64,000 nt of DNA from Phyllostachys edulis (lineage: Eukaryota; Streptophyta; Magnoliopsida; Poales; Poaceae): the NCBI GenBank assembly GCA_036346405.1, contig CM070559.1:35935889-35999888 (forward strand), given 5' to 3'. Below, piece after piece: positions 1-11,566 of the stretch. The stretch's first letter is position 1, and every line of letters starts with the position of its first letter. Both the position numbers and the translations under genes were made by a program. The notes under the pieces are model-generated. The model was not told the origin of the DNA. It searched no databases and saw nothing but the letters and a program-made list of their open reading frames with translations.

Positions 1-1214
1 TCAAAAAAGATGTGATGGCATGCTTTTTACAGTCAAAATAAATAAAGTCATACATGGAAAAATCCATTTCTCTTCATCTTCTATTGCACCCTCAAATTCC
101 AGAGAGGCATGGCAAAATAGCATTGCACAATTAGTGCTATATATGGTCAGAATAGAACCCAACATAGGCAAAATTCTTGCCAGCTCGGCCGGGTCCACTG
201 TTAGTGACACATGGCTTTTTTGAGGTGTTACATGGAATAGTTTCACCAACCAAGGATGACTCTTTAGCTTTTGGATTCCTGCTTCTTCTAAACTTAAAGC
301 TATAAGGCTCCATCTTACCCAGGAGAGATGTTGCTTGTGTCTGCGTGGCATGGCATTTTGTCAAAACAGTGTCTAAAAGCACCAACCAAATCCTCCGGTA
401 TCGATGAGGAGTAGTTTGAGGAGCAGACAGATAGGCCATGTCATACTTTTTTTTTGAGCCATCCGATCGTCGTTCTCTTCCTTTCTTGGCCGTTCGATCA
501 AGCGCAGAATTTCCCCTTGGCCAGCCAAGCAGCGTGTAGCCTTGTGCAGTCTCTCCGTGGGCCCCATCGTGGGCCCACGCAGTGATCTTGCCAGCCAGCT
601 TTTCTCGCATGGCTTCGGCGCCTTTTCTCGTTCTCGTGGGCCCCACTAGGCCTTGACTCGCGGGCACGGTGCGTAAGCGCGCCGCAGGTCTACTATGACC
701 TACTAATGGCAGGCAAAGATGATGCATCACACTATTGCCCTTGGTGCCGGAAGGATCAATAGTAGCATGCAGGCTTAGGGTCCCAAACTGCATAATACTA
801 GCATATGCTTGGACTGACCTAGGCCATGGACGACATGGGCACATGGTGCCACAATTATTACACTGTTTGTCAGGGGCGTAGCTAGCCATACACCAGCTAC
901 TTTTGGCCCAAATCCGGCACAAACCCCTCAAACTAATCAACTACCAAGACCGCGCATATGTGAATTCACTACAAACCTAATTGGCTAAGCCTCTCTCAAA
1001 TCTGGTGCTCTAATCAATCAAATCCTCAACCAACTGTCCAAATCGAAGTGCTCTAAGTGTAGAACAAACTCAACAAGTTTGGAGTCTATCTAAACATGTT
1101 TAGGCCTCCGACCATGAGCTTGAAGTAGATTAGGCAAGAGCCATCAAGCTGGACAGAGCATCACTTCTCCTCTCTCCTCTTCTCTTCTCTCTGGTTGTGT
1201 ATGTTGTGTTTGCT
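1..1214. other. Unassigned flank, no recognisable gene
   Basis: The stretch before the copia element holds no protein family I recognise. Minus-strand reading frames at 1-351 and 137-940 are open, and their conceptual products have an ordinary-looking amino-acid mix. They carry no motif I can name, and they overlap each other in different frames. They could be a decayed exon or chance frames. No rRNA, tRNA or promoter signal stands out. Confidence 0.4.
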
Positions 1215-1219
1215 GCTGC

Positions 1220-1923
1220 TGTTGGAATTTTGGGCTTGGCCCATACAATTAAATCCTAGGAAAATCTCAAAGGCCCACTCATGCATGGTGGAAGGTGTGA
1301 AGTTTAGTACCATATTGCTAATCTAGGTGGGAGGACTCTGGCTCTGGCTCTATATGAAGGAGACCTCTCCTCTCAGATTAAATAATACATAATAGAGTTA
1401 GGTTCTCAATATAGTCGAACTCAGTTTTGCACTATTGCCCAGTTCCTTGTTGTTGTGCTACTTGGTTACTCCATCCCTTCCTCGGCGTGCACCAACGTGG
1501 GGAGAGCAGTGTCTCCGAATCCAGTGTCCCTTGCGATCCTACATAGGTTGGGGCGAATCAGGTTTTTGGGAAACGTTCATGCGACTGCTCACTGCTTCCT
1601 TCTCTGCGCGTCGTCTTCTTCGGATCAAACTCTACCGTGACCTTCGTCAGAACGATCCTCTGTAAGTCGCAATGATAACATTTCATATGGCTAGGCTTTG
1701 TTTCCTAGATATTTTTTATATGATGATGTTAATGCCTACTACTGTTAGTAGCATACTTCTTCTAGGTTTTGCCTTATTTGTGCATATATATGAGATAGAT
1801 ATATTTGAGTTGATGATCATGTTACTGTTCATAGTTTCAAATATGCCTAGTATATATGCTGTTGCCGATTCAATTATTGTTTTAGGAATCATAACAATCA
1901 CAAAAGTGCGCATATGTCTAACA
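1220..1923 (+). repeat. 5' LTR of copia element
   Basis: This 704-bp direct repeat matches 10356-11061. A TATA-like box (TATATGAA) lies at 1351-1358, and the matching position in the 3' LTR reads TATATAAA (10487-10494). The LTR ends at TCTAACA, only 27 bp upstream of the likely gag start. The usual tRNA-Met primer-binding sequence does not follow it. Confidence 0.93.
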
Positions 1924-1950
1924 ATCCAAAAACCTGAAAGGCACTTTGTG

Positions 1951-2583
1951 ATGGCTGGTTTTGCCGAGGCAATGAAACCGGAGAAATTCACTAGTGTGAA
2001 TTTCAAGAGATGGCAGACAAGGGTTAAGTTGTGGTTCTCAGTTATGAATGTATTTTGGGTTGTGATACTAGGTCCTACAAGACCTCGTACTGCTGCACAA
2101 CAAACAGAGTACGATACGGCTACGACAATATTTGTCGGGTGCATTCTAAGCGTGTTGTCTGACTAGCTTTGTGATGTGCATATGCACATGAAGAACGCTG
2201 CGGATCTGTGGCATGCACTCGAACATAAGTTCGCTGCCTCTGATGCTGAACATGAATTGTATGTCATGGAGCAATATCATGATTACAAAATGGTTGATAA
2301 CCGTTCTGTAGTCGAGCAGGCTTATGAACTACAATTTGTTATGAGGGAACTCACCTACCTTGGTTGTCAATTGCTTAAAAAATTTGTGGCTGGAGGCATT
2401 ATTGCCAAATGACCTCTAACCTGGAGGAATTTTGCCACATCTCTGAAACACAAGAGGCAAAATATTTTCGTCGAGGATCTGGTTGCTAGTCTTGATGTTG
2501 AAGAGAAGGCTCAGGCAAAGGATGTAACACCAATGGTGCAAGAGGAACAATCTAAAGTGAACATCATGCAACATATTGACTGA
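1951..2583 (+). pseudogene. copia gag (capsid) remnant
   Basis: The reading frame from the ATG at 1951 starts MAGFAEAMKPEKFTSVNF and continues with the W-rich copia gag core (residues such as RWQTRVKLWF). It stops at 2166. A second open piece at 2176-2412 carries the next gag segment (ADLWHALEHKF, then a conserved ...MRELTYLG stretch). A further piece continues to a stop near 2581. Together these give the order expected for the UBN2-type gag domain of plant copia polyproteins. Several in-frame stops make it a pseudogene. The capsid packages element RNA in the cytoplasm in active relatives. Confidence 0.85.
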
Positions 2584-2643
2584 GGGAAAGGTAAGGTTAT
2601 TTCAACCACCAACTTCAAAAGGACCAACAACAATAAGAAGAAA

Positions 2644-4112
2644 GTGAATATGAAGGATATTACTTGCTTTGTTTGTGATGAGACTAGTCATTGGGCCAAG
2701 AAATGTCGCAAACGGATGGACAAGAAAAATCATCCTGTGCAGAACAAGTCTGCTAATGTGATTATTGGCGAGGCCAAAGCATCTGGGTATGGTAATTTAC
2801 CTCGTGTCTTTTCGGCATGTCAATATACTGATTGGTGGATTGACACAGGGGCCAATATTCATGTATGCGCTTATGCATTTATGTTTTCTTCTTACCAGGT
2901 CGCATGAGGTTCTTCCATCCTAATGGGGAATGGGCCACATGCTTCTGTTCTTGGTGTTGACACGGTAGATCTGAAGTTCACTTCGGGAAAGATCGTGCGT
3001 TTAAAGAACGTGCAGCATGCCCCTACAATAAATAAGAATCTCGTTAGCGGTTCCCTTCTATGTCGAGATGGATTCAAGTTGGTCTTTGAGTCAAATAAAG
3101 TAGTTATGACAAAATTTAGAGTCTTTATTGGAAAAGGTTATGAATACGGAGGCTTGTTCCGTTTTTCCCTTTCAAATTTTTGTAATAAGATTGTGAACCA
3201 TATTTATGACTCTATAAATGGTGGTGAGGCTAATATATGGCACTCATGTTTATATCATATAAATTTTGGTTATATGTCTCGGCTTTCTAGTTTAAATTTA
3301 ATTCCAAGCTTTTCCATAGTCAAAGGTTCTAAATGCTAAATTTGTGTGCAAGCAAAGCAACCTTGAAAGCCTCGTAAGGCTGTGGAGGAAAGAAATTCGG
3401 CGAAATTGAAACTCATACATTCAGACTTGTGAGATGAATGGTATATTGACAAAGGGAGGGAAAATATATTTCATGACTTTAATTGATGATGCCACTAGAT
3501 ATTGCTTTGTGTATTTGTTGAAAATAAAGGATGAGGCATTAGACTACTTAAAACTTATAAAGCTGAGGTTAAGAATCAATTAGACAGAACGATTAAAAGA
3601 ATTAGATCCGGTTGTGGTGGAGAGTATTTTTCTAATGAGTTTAATCAGTTTTGTGCGGAATATGGTATTATCCATGAATGACACCTCCCTATTCACCTCA
3701 ATCCAATGAGGTTGCCGAAAGAAAGAATCGCACCTTGACTGACTTGGTGAATGCCATGTTAGATACTGCGGGTATGTCTAAGGCATGGTGGGGGGAGGCT
3801 ATGTTTAGTGCGTGTCATGTCCTGAATAGAGTCCCCACTAAAAATAGTGAGGTAACTCCGTATGAAGGTTGGAAAGGGAGAAAACCATCACTCTCGTATT
3901 TGCGCCCTTGGGAGTGCTTGGCGAAAGTCAATGTTCCAATAACTAAAAAGCGCAAACTTGGACCTAAAACAGTGGATTGTGTCTGTCTAGGATATACTCA
4001 TTATAGTACATGCTATAGTTTTCTAGTAGTTCAATTCGGGATATCCGACATGCCGATCAATATGATAATGAATCCCGAGATGCTATTTTCTTTGAAAATA
4101 TATTTCCTATGA
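2644..4112 (+). pseudogene. copia zinc knuckle, protease and integrase remnant
   Basis: The first piece (2644-2907) has the gag zinc knuckle CFVCDETSHWAKKC (CX2CX4HX4C), followed by the aspartic-protease motif WWIDTGA. The next (2923-3339) holds the protease remainder and the GAG-pre-integrase zinc-binding region (H...H in IWHSCLYHINFG). The integrase core is recognisable around 3420-3680 in broken frames (a GGEYFSNEF-like segment). At 3678-4112 the motif TPPYSPQSNEVAERKNRTL appears, the conserved catalytic-glutamate region of copia integrases. Frameshifts and stops separate the pieces. The frame runs up to 4210, where the solo LTR interrupts it. Confidence 0.9.
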
Positions 4113-5978
4113 AGAATTCACATAGCTTTTCTAGTCAAGCAAATGGTTTAACTCCTGAACCTACCACTCCAATTGAGTCTATTGAACACACACATGAACA
4201 TGAGGAGGATTGTGACACCCTGATTTTTTTTCAGAACCTTTTTGAAATTTTCAAAATAAAAAGAACCATTTTGTTTTAATGAGAATTCAAAGCTTAACCT
4301 GAAATTTCATAATGGATTTAAGTTGACTAACCCAAACTTCAACTAAAATTTCCTTGAAGATTTGTTGAGCTGTTGGAGTTTTGAGGATCTTCCCTTCTCT
4401 GTCTATCTTTTGTCTATCGCTGGACCAGACCTCCCTACGTCTGGGATCTAATGGTCCAGCTCTCACCTTCGTTTGGATCCAAAGGTCTGGACCTCCTTTG
4501 TGTTGTCCTCCTCTGGTCTAGACCTCTTTGGGTCTAGATCTCCCAAGCACTTGGACCTCCCTGTGTCCAATTCTCCCCCTCGGGTTTCCTTTGGCTTACA
4601 ACCTCCCCAAGCCTGCGCTACCCTCCTGTTCATCTGTGTTCCTTTGGAACCCTGTTGAAGTTTTTCGTGTTCACTTGGACTTCCTTCGTTGCTTGTAGCC
4701 TTGAAACCTTCTCTGGAGGTTCCCTTCAGTACCAGCCCGGTAGTACCACCCGCACCATGCGGTACTACCGCTTCTCAGGACCTCTCCATGTCCTCTAAGA
4801 CCTCCCCTTACCTTTATTGGACCTCTCCGCGTCCTTCAGGACCTCTCCATGTCCTCTAGGACCTACCCTTACCCTTATTGGACCTCCCTGTGTCCTACCG
4901 GACCTCCACAGGTCCTCCAGGATCTCCTCCTTGTCTATTTGCATCTCTATTGATCGTGAGTCGTCCGATTTGCATTGGACGGTTTGATCCTGGTGAGACG
5001 TTTGGATAGTCAGAATGTCCTACCCTCTCTGAGCTCTTAGATCTTTGCTGGGCGGCCTGATTTGTTGTGGCGTTCGGGCGGTCCGAACGTCCCAACCATG
5101 TTGGACCGTCCGATCCAGTTCTCGGGCTGTGATCCAACGCTAGCTCTGTTGGTCCGAGCGTCCCAAACATTTTGGGCGGTCCGATTGAAATCCAGCGGCC
5201 CCGACCTCCTCCTTGTAAATCTAGACCGTTAAGACCTCCCCCTTGGAGATAGTAACCATCCAGACCTCCTCCCTTGTACATCTGGGCCGTTAAGACCTCC
5301 TCCTTGGAGATCTTAACCGTCCAGACCTCCTCCCTTGAAGATCTGGCCGTCAAGACCTTCCCCTCTGGAGATCTTGGCCGTCCAGACCTCTCCTTTTGGC
5401 AGATCCGATCATTAGGACATCCCTTTGGAAATCCTAACCGTTCAGACCTCCTCTGGATTTGATCCTACGGCTCTCGACCTCCCTTGCGGGTGAGGATCTC
5501 TTCTTACCTTTGCAGACCTCCCCGTTTGTAATTGATCATGACCGTTGGACCTCCTCTTCCGGAGATCCAACCGTCTAGACCTCCTTTGCGGGAAAGGACC
5601 TCCTCCTAGCCCCTGTGGACCTCCTCTTTTGTGCTTGATCTTGGCCGTTTGGACCTCCTCTTTTGAGATCCAACCGTTAGGACCTCCCCTGTGGGTGAGG
5701 ATCTCCCTTTGTTCACTGCAAGACCTCCTCCCTGTCTTCGTAGGACCTCCTCTACGAGTCTTGGTCGCCCATTTGGCGATCACACCGATTTCTTTACCTT
5801 TGACTGAGTCTTTGGGCAAGGAAGTCTTCAAGGCATTTAATGCATGTTGTATCACATTAAATGCTCCCACCTTTGCAGTACTCATGTCATACCATTGTCA
5901 CATTCCTTGTCTACTCCCATTGTCCTCTTTACCAACTCCTGATGACCCCTATCCTGGGTCATGTGCATTGGCTTCCAC

Positions 5979-5986
5979 TATATATA
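5979..5986 (+). promoter_or_regulatory. TATA box of the solo LTR
   Basis: TATATATA occurs in the context ccactatatatagtttggg. It is the only strong TATA box in the 4-kb LTR and lies in the position expected of a U3/R boundary. Whether it is active is unknown. Confidence 0.6.
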
Positions 5987-7775
5987 GTTTGGGAAGTCCT
6001 CCTTTCTCACTTTCTTCTCCATTTCTCCCCTCTGTCTCAACCGAGCATACCTTGGACCTCCCTCCAAGTTCGTGGACCACTCTCTGGACCTCCTCCATCA
6101 AGCTCATTGGAACTCCTCCCGACCTCCCATCCTCTCTGTTGGTTTTGTATCTAAGTTTATTTGGAGTTCTTTGGGATCTTGTTTGAGCTTTATTGAATAT
6201 TTGGTTTTCACTGTGTAGATTGTCAAGACCGTGTGGAACCGGAGTTCTGTGAAGGAGAGGAAGAAGCTCGAGACTTTGATCAAGGCAAGTTACACTCTTG
6301 ATCATGTTGCACCCAATACTTCAAATTACTTATGTCGTTTTCAAAGATGTATGCATGCTTAATTCACTAAGATATTTCAATGCCTACCTTTAAATTCGTA
6401 GTTATGCCTACTGCTTGGTATGACCACTATCCATGTTGAATCAACCCCATTGTCACCCTAGATAAATCTGGTTCTTGCAATAGTGAGGACCCGAAGCTTT
6501 TTGAAAAATGGAATGCTTAGTATTGCTTAGACCAAAATCTTGATTTGGGAGTTTTGACCAAAAATATCTCTTGATCAAATAAATTGGGCCATGGCATTGG
6601 TGTGCCATGGAGATTTCGGCCATGACATTGGTGTGTCATGGAGGTTTTACAAATGTCCATGGCATTGGTGTGCCATAGAGGTTTGAAAAGCAAAAGTAAA
6701 TGAAAAATGGATTTGACTTGGGCGAAACTGGTTGTTTGGTAAGTGCATGTCTATGCACGGGGGTCGTGTGATCCGATGCCCCAGGGTTGAGGTTTGTCAC
6801 CCAAGTCGGTTAAGGATCGGTCTTTGAGACACCACTTGCTAAGCCTATAATGGGTTATGCCAAAATTGTGCAACCACATGTCTCTATTGTGGGGTGTGGG
6901 ATCTGGCTAATTAATTTACAAAGCTCTATCGTGGTTCATCCGGTTGATGCGGTGGGTTGTCATGTTACGACTGTTGTAGTCCCACCTGGCATAAGAGGGG
7001 GCACCCCATTAACCCGGCAGGTTTCTATCCAAAGAGGGGATCTGCGAAACCTTAATATGGGTGGACTGCGGTGGAGTAATGCATTGTAAAGGCCTTGTCA
7101 TGTGCTCTAGACCTCTCACCAAAGGACGTGTGAGGTGGTATCGAGGGATGCCAAGCAAACTAGAGAATTCATGTTATGTGGGTAAAGTGTACAACCTCTG
7201 CAGAGTGTAAATCTATTCGAATAGCCGTGTTCATGGTCATGGACATGCTGGCAATGTCACTTAAAGTTAGCTCTTAGTTTTGGTTTTCAAAAGAACTATG
7301 AAATTGGTTTTGGTGGTTTAACCAAATTGGGTTTGGACGGGAAGCCATGTGACAGGAGGGTATCCTTCACCATCTTAATGATGAATGCTATCCAACTGAA
7401 AATGGATTTCACAAAATGAATTTTAACTATTGTAACTTTGCCTTGAAACTTAATACTTGTATTTGAAATAAAATTGGCTTTATGCAAATCAACCCTAATA
7501 TGCTTTCCTTGATATATCCCTATGCATGTCATTACATTAATTGACGTGTAACTTGCGAAACACGGTTGTTGTGCTCACTCTTACTTGATTCATGAATTGA
7601 GCAGATGAAGATTCCTATGATGATGAGGACGATCAACTCAATTAGGCCGCGTCCTCCAGCCAGTCACCTGTGGTGTAATGGGTGGACAATGTATTTTGTT
7701 TTCCGCTGCGTTTGTGTGCTCTCGGTTGCTGGAGCTTGTAAGTAACCCCTTGTAATCAAATCTCCTTTTGTTGTT

Positions 7776-7781
7776 AATAAA
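7776..7781 (+). terminator. Polyadenylation signal of the solo LTR
   Basis: AATAAA lies in a T-rich context (ttgttaataaagttgtg) about 1.8 kb downstream of the TATA box. This fits the R-region end of an LTR transcript. Confidence 0.45.
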
Positions 7782-8178
7782 GTTGTGTGGATGTTTTGCT
7801 GTCACTTGCTTGCTGTGAGAACTGGTCGATGATCCTTGGGGACCAGTTTGGATCGTAGTGGACTTTAGGCTTGTCCTCAAGCCCCACGACCTCCTCGGGT
7901 TGGCTCCTCTCGGACCTCCCTCGAGTAGCGCGTGGAGCTTAGAGAGGTCTGAGGTCCAACGACCTCCTCGGGTCGGGACCCCAGATCTCCGGGTGATCTA
8001 TCGGACCTCTCGGGAGGTCTGGAGATCCTACCGGGATATCCTCTCGGGACGTCCTGGGAAGTCCTTTACGGACCTCCCAGGAGGTCTGAGGGACCTCTCG
8101 GGGCGTCTGGGGTTCCTTTTGGACCTCCCAGAGGTCTGAGGACCTCCGGGTGTGCCACTGGTAGGTCGTGACAAGGAT

Positions 8179-9758
8179 GACAGTGATGTATTTCCTCGAA
8201 GGTGCAAGAGACAAAAGATTGCAAAATCTTTTGGTGATGACTTCATTGTATACATTGTGGATGTTGTTCCTAAATCTATTTTAGAGGCATATGCATCTCC
8301 TGATGCAGAGTACTGGAAGGATGCGGTTCGTAGTGAAATGGATTCCATTATCGCTAACGGAACTTGGGAAGTCACCGATCGTCCATTTGGTTGTAAGCCA
8401 GTTGGATGCAAGTGGGTGTTCAAGAAGAAGCTTAGGCCTGACGGTACAATCAAAAAGTACAAGGCTCGGCTTGTGGCAAAAGGTTATACTAAAAAAGAAG
8501 GTGAGGATTTCTTTGATACATACTCACCTGTTGCCAAATTAAACACTATGCGAGTACTATTATCTTTGGCTGCCTCACATGGTCTTATTATCCATCAAAT
8601 GAACGTAAAAACAGCTTTCCTCAATGGAGAGTTAGATGAGAAAATTTACATGGATCAGCCTAATGGATTTATAGTACCTGGATAAGAGGGCAAAGTCTGT
8701 AAGTTATTGAAATCTTTATACGGTCTCAAACAGGCACCTAAGCAATGGCATGAGAAGTTTGATAGAACTTTGACATCTCTTTGGGTTTATGTAAATGAAT
8801 AGATAAATGTGTATACTACCGCTATGGTGGGGGTAAATGAGTAATATTATGTTTGTATATTGATGACATACTTATCTTTGGGACAAACATTGATGTGATT
8901 AACGAGGTTAAATTATTTCTATCCCAAAATTTTGACATGAAAGATCTGAGAGAGGCTAATGTTATTTTAAACATCAAGTTGATCAAGGATGAGAATGAGA
9001 TTACCCTGTTGCAATCCCATTATGTGGAAAAGGTCTTGAGCTATTTTGGCTATATGGAAAGCAAGCCCTCTCCAACACCCTATGATCCTAGTCTAATACT
9101 TCGAAAGAATCGAAGACTAGGAAAGGATCAATTGAGATACTCTCAGATTATTGATTCACTCATGTACTTGGCTAGTGCTAATCGTCCTGACATCTCTTTT
9201 GCAGTAAGCAAATTGAGCCGGTTTACTACTAATCCGGGAGATAATCATTGGCGCGCACTTGAGCGGGTTATGCACTGATTGAAAGGTACAACGAGTTACA
9301 GAATTCACTATACTGGATATCTCGGTGTACTTGAGGGATATAGTGATTCCAATTGGATTTTTGATGCTGATGAGATAAATGCTACGAGTGGATATGTATT
9401 CACTCTAGGTGGCACTGCTGTCTCATGGAGGTCTTGTAAACAGACCATTCTGACAAGATCAACCGTGGAGGCAGAACTCACAGCATTAGACACAGCCACT
9501 GTTGAGGTAGAATGGCTGCGAGAACTCTTGATGGATTTACCGGTGGTTGAAAAACCAATTCCAACTATCCTTACGTACTGTGATAACCAAATAGTTATCA
9601 TAAAGGTGACAAGCGTAAAGGGTAATATGAAATCCTCAAGACATGTGAAAAGGCGATTGAAGTCTGTCAGAAAATTGAGAAACTCCGGAATGATAGCTAT
9701 GGATTATATCCAAACAGCTAAAAATCTGGCAAATCCCTTTACAAAAGGACTATCATGA
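8179..9758 (+). pseudogene. copia reverse transcriptase and RNase H remnant
   Basis: After the nested LTR the copia frame continues. The RT N-terminus (WKDAVRSEMDSI, then GCKWVFKKKLRPDG and KARLVAKGYTKKEG) leads to the first catalytic block (NVKTAFLNGELDEKIYM). A stop replaces the codon after FIVPG at about 8683. The frame otherwise continues with the KLLKSLYGLKQAPKQW motif. The YIDD catalytic box is at 8853-8870. RNase H lies at 9279-9758 with SDSNW, the SWRSCKQ segment, the E of VEAEL and a conserved TKGLS end. A stop at 9276-9278 separates RT from RNase H. At least four disabling changes are visible. Confidence 0.93.
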
Positions 9759-10340
9759 AATGTGATTGAAATTGCATCGAAGGAGATGGGAATGAGACCC
9801 ACGTGAGTTACACACTGTGGTAACCCAAACCTATGTGATCGGAGATCCCGTGAGATAGGCCTTGGGAAAAACAAAAAGTTTGGGTAACAGTAGAGTGCAT
9901 TCTTACTTTATATCTCATTCCATTGGAGATGCAGTACTCTAATTACTGTAAGGCAGGATGATTTTGTCTTAATGTGTTTTGAGGCTTAACAGCAAAATAC
10001 CGTCCTACAGGGTATTCGTATAAGAACACACCTATATGAGCCTGACTGTTGGTCGCAGTCCATGAGATGTGGGTGATCTCCAAGAAGCTCATGAAGAGAC
10101 ATAGAAGTATGACCTATATGCTCCACCCGAGGAGTAGCTAATCGGCGGCCAAGTATCAGCAAAGGCCTTAGGTGAAACTTGTCTGCACAAAACTGCCAAT
10201 TCAACGCTTAGTCCATCGTGTAGTTGTGGGCGAGTTTAGCTTGAGGTTCTAGGTGGATGTTCAACCTTAACTAGTCTCCACCGAAAAACTGGTATATCAA
10301 TAGCACTTTGGAATAATGGACAAATTCGTGGTGCTTTTGG

Positions 10341-10354
10341 GATCTAGTGGGGTA
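10341..10354 (+). other. Polypurine tract of copia element
   Basis: The purine-rich stretch gatctagtggggta sits directly before the 3' LTR. It is the site where plus-strand DNA synthesis starts in LTR elements. Confidence 0.55.
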
Positions 10355-10355
10355 T

Positions 10356-11061
10356 TGTTAGAATTTTGGGCTTGGCCCATACAATTAAATCCTAGGAAAA
10401 TCTCAAAGGCTCACTTATGCATGGTGAAAGGTGGAAAGTTTAGTACCATATTGCTAGTCTAGGTGAGAGGACTCTGGCTCTGGCTCTATATAAAGGAGAC
10501 CTCTCCTCTCATATTAAATAATGCAGAATAGAGTTAGGCTCTCAATATAGCTGGACTCAGTTTTGCACTATTGCCCAATTCCTTGTTGCTGTGCTACTCG
10601 GTTACTCCATCCCTTCCTCGGCGTGCACCGACGTGGGGAGATCAGTGTCTCCGAAGCCGACATCCTTTGCGATCCTGCACGGGTTGGGGCGAATAAGGTT
10701 TTTGGGAAGCATTCGCGCGACTGCTCACTGCTTCCTTCTCTGCGCGTCGTCTTCTTCGAATCAGACTCTACCGCGACCTTCGTCGGAGCAATCCTCTGTA
10801 AGTCGCAGTGATAACATTTCATATGGCTAAGCTTTGTTTCCTAGATATTTTTTATATGATGATGTTAATGCCTACTACTGTTAGTAACATACTTGTTCTA
10901 GGCTTTGCCTTATTAGTGCATATATATATGAGATATATGTATCTGAGTTGATGATCATGTTACTGTTCATAGTTTCAAATATGCCTACTATATATGCTGT
11001 TGACGATACAATTATTATTTTAGAAATTATAACAATCACAAAAGTGCACATATGTCTAACA
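10356..11061 (+). repeat. 3' LTR of copia element
   Basis: This 706-bp copy of the 5' LTR ends TCTAACA and is followed at once by the target duplication gctgc. Confidence 0.93.
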
Positions 11062-11066
11062 GCTGC

Positions 11067-11495
11067 AGCTATCTCTCTCTCGTCTCAGCTGGAGCAACTG
11101 AGGCAAAGGTCAAGATGCTAGGGGTTTTTTTTTTTGCTTGCTCTCTCCTATCTTAGAGGAGGCATCAACCATTGATTACAGTTGAGATCAACGACTCACA
11201 AGCGCTGGGCTTGTGAGCCGCAGCTGGGCTCTTGTCAATATCTCGAAGACTTAAGTAACAGGGAAGTGACATGATTACCCTTGTCCGGAACATAGGTTTT
11301 TTTTTTTATTTATAGGAAACCCCGCACCGAATGTGTGCTTTATTCCTTTTTTTAAAAAAAATCGTGCGGGCGGGGGGTGGGGGGTGTTAAGAGTACAACT
11401 GATCCAAGGTGTAATTTGCGGGACAAACCTTTAGAAATCGTGGGACACATACCTCTCGATTCTCGTGCAAGTTGCTTCCGATAAGGTGTTGCTAC

Positions 11496-11566
<71 letters not shown>

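Larger units (their letters stand above)
4211..8173 (+). mobile_element. Nested solo LTR, about 4 kb, gypsy-like
   Basis: The element starts TGTGACACCCTGATT and ends GGTCGTGACA. It is flanked by a perfect 5-bp duplication, aggat, at 4206-4210 and 8174-8178. It splits the copia pol frame cleanly, and pol resumes at 8179. No gag or pol motifs and no internal second LTR are visible, so this is a solo LTR left by LTR-LTR recombination. Termini of this style and LTR lengths of 3-5 kb are known for grass Ty3/gypsy families. Its internal landmarks (TATA box, a segment with 'ctctgcagagtg' and 'ctattcgaatagcc') recur in reverse in the solo LTR at 48450-53696, so the two belong to related families. Confidence 0.9.
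1220..11061 (+). mobile_element. Ty1/copia LTR retrotransposon, full length but defective, with nested solo LTR
   Basis: Two direct LTRs (1220-1923 and 10356-11061) begin TGTT(G/A)GAATTTTGGGC and end TCTAACA. They are flanked by a perfect 5-bp target duplication, gctgc, at 1215-1219 and 11062-11066. Between them lie gag, a zinc knuckle, aspartic protease, integrase, reverse transcriptase and RNase H, in copia order on the plus strand. The coding region is broken by stops and frameshifts and by an inserted solo LTR at 4211-8173, so the copy cannot be autonomous. A purine-rich tract at about 10341-10354 precedes the 3' LTR. A few per cent of LTR positions visibly differ between the two copies, so the insertion is not recent. 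Confidence 0.95.

Noticed and set aside
137..940. 267-codon minus-strand open frame at the left edge
   Set aside because: No motif, overlaps another minus-strand frame, and crosses regions of different composition. I kept it only as an unassigned flank.
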